Of a stretch of DNA of 18,677 nucleotides, positions 16,866 to 18,677 are shown in pieces. The notes beneath the pieces are model-generated. The model searched no databases. It was not told the origin of the DNA and was given only the letters and a program-made list of their open reading frames with translations. Source of the stretch: GCA-2693325 sp036343635 (GTDB lineage: Bacteria; Latescibacterota; UBA2968; UBA8231); contig JAYYVF010000096.1 in assembly GCA_036343635.1 (NCBI GenBank), positions 1 to 18,677 of the forward strand, written 5' to 3'. Positions within the stretch are counted from its first letter, which is position 1. Every line of letters starts with the position of its first letter. The position numbers were made by a program, and so were the translations under genes.

Positions 16866-17771
16866 CTACAGGTCGCTCAACTGCTTTACCTGAGCCCATG
16901 AGGAAGCTTCAACAGCTGTTCCAGCATCAGCTATTGGGGTCAAGAAAATGTCAGGCATTCCACCGGTATTCATGAACTGCTCGGCCATACTGAACTGAGC
17001 CTGCCAATAGAATCCGTCTGGGCAGCAATCTTCAGCCATAGGATCGTTTCCGTTGGCATTGAGACCAAGGTCGGCATCATCAACAGATATTGACAATCCA
17101 ATGGATTGCTCAGCGGCCAAAGTGAACTTAGTGCTGGCGTCAGGCCCACCACTAATTGAGATGGGGTCAAACATCTCAGCGCTGAACTCGTAGTAATACT
17201 CTTGACCTTGATTGACATGACCAGCCGTTACAAAGTCACCTGAGTGTGTCCACCAGAAATCAAGTGCGTCCTGCTCAAAGTTACCGAGAGCTCCATTGTA
17301 CATCTGTACGCGGGGAAATTGCTCGGAAAAGCTAAGACACATTTGGTAAGCTGGCTGAAGGTCCTGATCGTTCGGAGCGGAGTAAGGACCACCACCACCG
17401 TTGTCAGGATCAAAATGCACTTCACAGTTATCATCGCGGAAGGTACATGTTGGATTCTTGTCTACAATAAGATCGTTATCGTGGACGTGAATCGCGGCGC
17501 TTACGCGGTTGTTAGCATCGCTCCATCCGATCATAAGGTCGACGAACAAATCATCAGCGTCATCAGCTCCACCCGTAAGTGGATTCATGTCGTCGATGGT
17601 TACTTCAAAGCTCTTATCGACCCAACCCCAGTCAGAGTGATCTCCGTCTATGGTGGGGAGCGCACCGGCGGGGATTCCGACGGCGAAGAAAAGAGGTACT
17701 TCTGCTGGTTCCTGTGCAAAAGCACTACCAGCGACAAGTACGCCTAGAGAAAAAGCTAGGACTTTGCGCAT
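16866..17771 (-). CDS. Secreted acidic CBM9/DOMON-like protein, probably abundant, 301 aa
   Basis: A textbook signal peptide is cleaved after AFA (residue 19). The mature N-terminus carries PTIDGDHSDWGW (39-50), the opening typical of carbohydrate-binding family 9-like domains, followed by DDLFVDLMIGWSDANNRVSA and VHDND, matching strands of that fold. The protein is strongly acidic (many Asp) with five Cys (109, 116, 145, 249, 250), so disulfides are possible after export. No catalytic domain is seen; sugar or heme/metal binding are both possible for this fold. The gene stands alone, with AGGAGGAA at 17775-17782 before the ATG, a candidate promoter, a leader hairpin and a strong terminator. 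Its codons favour C-ending forms (AAC, TTC, ATC, GAC) unlike the AT-rich neighbours. Together this suggests high expression. Transfer from elsewhere is the alternative explanation for the codon difference. Confidence 0.88.
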   Translation of the reverse strand: MRKVLAFSLGVLVAGSAFAQEPAEVPLFFAVGIPAGALPTIDGDHSDWGWVDKSFEVTIDDMNPLTGGADDADDLFVDLMIGWSDANNRVSAAIHVHDNDLIVDKNPTCTFRDDNCEVHFDPDNGGGGPYSAPNDQDLQPAYQMCLSFSEQFPRVQMYNGALGNFEQDALDFWWTHSGDFVTAGHVNQGQEYYYEFSAEMFDPISISGGPDASTKFTLAAEQSIGLSISVDDADLGLNANGNDPMAEDCCPDGFYWQAQFSMAEQFMNTGGMPDIFLTPIADAGTAVEASSWAQVKQLSDL

Positions 17772-17774
17772 GAC

Positions 17775-17782
17775 TTCCTCCT
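17775..17782 (-). promoter_or_regulatory. Near-perfect Shine-Dalgarno of the CBM9-like gene
   Basis: AGGAGGAA is read on the minus strand three bases before the ATG at 17771; counted from the AGGAGG core the spacing is 5 bases. It is the strongest ribosome binding site in the window and fixes the start. Confidence 0.85.
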
Positions 17783-17802
17783 AAATAAATAAAATAATGA
17801 TT

Positions 17803-17834
17803 GTGCTCCTATGGAATCAGAACCATTGGAGCAC
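17803..17834 (-). promoter_or_regulatory. Leader hairpin upstream of the CBM9-like gene
   Basis: Twelve-base arms (17803-17814 and 17823-17834; GTGCTCC and ATGG blocks) pair with one A-A mismatch around an 8-base loop. It lies in the presumed 5' leader, 31 bases before the ATG, followed by an A/U-rich stretch and the Shine-Dalgarno. It could stabilise the mRNA, or act as the terminator of the upstream surface-protein gene ending at 17951, which has no other hairpin. Confidence 0.55.
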
Positions 17835-17892
17835 GGCTTAGGGGCGATGTACTTTTCTAGAATAAGCACAATACCCACTCGTTAATCTTCGT

Positions 17893-17921
17893 AAAATAGT
17901 GGAGTCGAAAGACCAAGTCAA
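17893..17921 (-). promoter_or_regulatory. Candidate sigma70-type promoter of the CBM9-like gene
   Basis: On the minus strand TTGACT (17916-17921) is followed after 17 bases by TATTTT (17893-17898). The spacing is ideal and the -35 differs from consensus at one base; the -10 is weaker. The start site would fall near 17886, giving a leader of about 115 bases that contains the 17803-17834 hairpin. The 179-base gap 17772-17950 holds nothing else recognisable. Confidence 0.45.
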
Positions 17922-17950
17922 GAAAATAGTACTTTAGTCTTCATTCGAGA

Positions 17951-18677
17951 TTAATGAAGAACCGAGATCAACCGTCTTTCAATTTCTTCCCCGGCGTCTC
18001 CTGCGATGCTTATTTCGGCTAAATACAGCCCTGGCGCAACTCTTTGTCCAAAATTGTTGACTCCGTTCCATTCAAGGGTTTGTTGCCCAGCGATCCCTTC
18101 AGATGTAGTCTCAAAGACTATTCGACCGGCCAGGTCCAGTAACCGGAAGCGGAGGGGGCGCTCTTGAATAACGTTTACTATGCCTAAATCGATGCGCAGT
18201 TGGTCATTGATGCCATCTTCATTAGGCGTGACAAAAAGCGTGTTAAATCTGGTGTTTGATAAAAGTGACTGCGTGACAGGCAAGTCCACAGTAATTTGGT
18301 TGCTTTCAACGTTTCTGTCTGCATCACCTGGATCTACGCGTTGGCGGACGTCTTCAGTACTTTTGCTATTTTGAAGAAACATATCAAACCGAGTTGACTG
18401 AACAAAGACAGAAGAATTGAAGCGTAGCTCTACCATTTGGTCTTTGTTTACCTCTTTAGGCAGATCAATTAGAATGCCTGAATCCGTATTTGTCGACTTA
18501 GCATCAACCTCCACTCCGGCCAAACTTAAACTGATGAATTCAATCGGAGTTGTTGATTGCAGAAGAATGCGATCGAAGCCGTTCGTTTTTTCTGGCAACA
18601 TAAAATAGGTGAATTCGGTGGGTTCGCCTGGTACAGCATAGTTAGGCGTGATTTCACCTATTGCTCTTTCTGCGAGT
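17951..18677 (-). CDS. C-terminal part of a surface protein with FlgD/CHU_C-like module, 5' end beyond the window
   Basis: The frame is open to the right edge, so the true start lies outside. The in-frame ATG at 18601 is internal: upstream codons read GEITPNYAVPGEPTEFTYF, which aligns with the Ig-like part of the 594-aa protein (GEITPN, EFTY). Next come NGFDRILLQSTTPIEFISL and a VRQRVDPGDADRN stretch that match the 765-aa protein (GFDQLTLKSSVPMHFLNI, VRQFVDEGNAVDD), making it that protein's closest relative here. The last 93 residues form the shared terminal module: TPNEDGIND, LAGRIVF, EWNGVN, APGLYLAEI, ending SVLH. A discoidin-type N-terminal part would be expected upstream. It lies before the CBM9-like gene and has no obvious terminator except the hairpin at 17803-17834. 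Confidence 0.85.
   Translation of the reverse strand, partial: LAERAIGEITPNYAVPGEPTEFTYFMLPEKTNGFDRILLQSTTPIEFISLSLAGVEVDAKSTNTDSGILIDLPKEVNKDQMVELRFNSSVFVQSTRFDMFLQNSKSTEDVRQRVDPGDADRNVESNQITVDLPVTQSLLSNTRFNTLFVTPNEDGINDQLRIDLGIVNVIQERPLRFRLLDLAGRIVFETTSEGIAGQQTLEWNGVNNFGQRVAPGLYLAEISIAGDAGEEIERRLISVLH

Noticed and set aside
17244..17747. Plus-strand open frame of 167 codons opposite the CBM9-like gene
   Set aside because: It is antisense to a gene with signal peptide, ribosome site, promoter and terminator. It has no own signals and a composition explained by the codon pattern of the real gene.
17951..18601. Reading the right-edge gene as a complete 216-aa protein starting at 18601
   Set aside because: Codons upstream of that ATG continue the Ig-like domain shared with the paralogues, there is no ribosome site or signal peptide, and the frame stays open to the edge.
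10664..18677. Assigning the surface proteins firmly to type IX secretion type B
   Set aside because: The tail resembles CHU_C, but FlgD Ig-like modules look similar and no PorU, PorV, SprA or Gld component is in the window.
1..18677. tRNA or rRNA genes, CRISPR arrays, insertion sequences, phage genes
   Set aside because: No cloverleaf-like sequences, no regularly spaced repeats, no transposase or integrase motifs and no flanking direct repeats were seen; coding genes fill almost the whole window.

Overview
The window holds ten genes, all read from the minus strand, so transcription runs right to left. A diderm (Gram-negative-type) bacterium is indicated by an outer-membrane beta-barrel protein ending in a C-terminal Phe, two lipoproteins and a SurA-like periplasmic chaperone. 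Large discoidin/Ig-like surface proteins with a FlgD/CHU_C-like C-terminal module, a DUF6785-type membrane protein and a CBM9-like secreted protein resemble what is seen in uncultured marine lineages of the FCB/Latescibacterota/Poribacteria kind. That placement is inferred from gene content only and is weak. Base composition is AT-leaning except in one gene (16866-17771).

Layout in transcription order. (1) 17951-18677 is the 3' part of a surface protein cut by the right edge. (2) 16866-17771 is a stand-alone gene for a secreted acidic CBM9-like protein. It has its own candidate promoter, a leader hairpin, a near-perfect Shine-Dalgarno and a strong intrinsic terminator (16807-16841), and it looks highly expressed. 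(3) 16733 down to 5766 is probably one operon of six genes: three large exported discoidin-type proteins, an outer-membrane beta-barrel protein, a SurA/PpiD-like lipoprotein and a small lipoprotein. It ends at a perfect 23-bp inverted-repeat terminator (5694-5747). (4) 5666 down to 1 is a second unit: a giant membrane protein that fuses a degenerate M28 peptidase-like domain to an FtsX-type permease, overlapping by 4 nt a DUF6785-like multi-pass membrane protein cut by the left edge.

Working model (inference). Four proteins (17951-18677, 14904-16733, 12522-14819, 10664-12448) share a C-terminal module of 93-94 residues that ends exactly at the last residue. Three of them sit in one operon with an outer-membrane barrel, a periplasmic chaperone and a lipoprotein. 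This looks like a dedicated apparatus for exporting, folding and displaying surface proteins, comparable in logic to (but not demonstrably the same as) type IX secretion of CHU_C-type cargo. The second unit pairs a probable pseudo-peptidase with an FtsX permease and has no ATPase nearby. No RNA genes, CRISPR arrays, insertion sequences or attachment sites were recognised, and no gene-free stretch exceeds about 180 bases.
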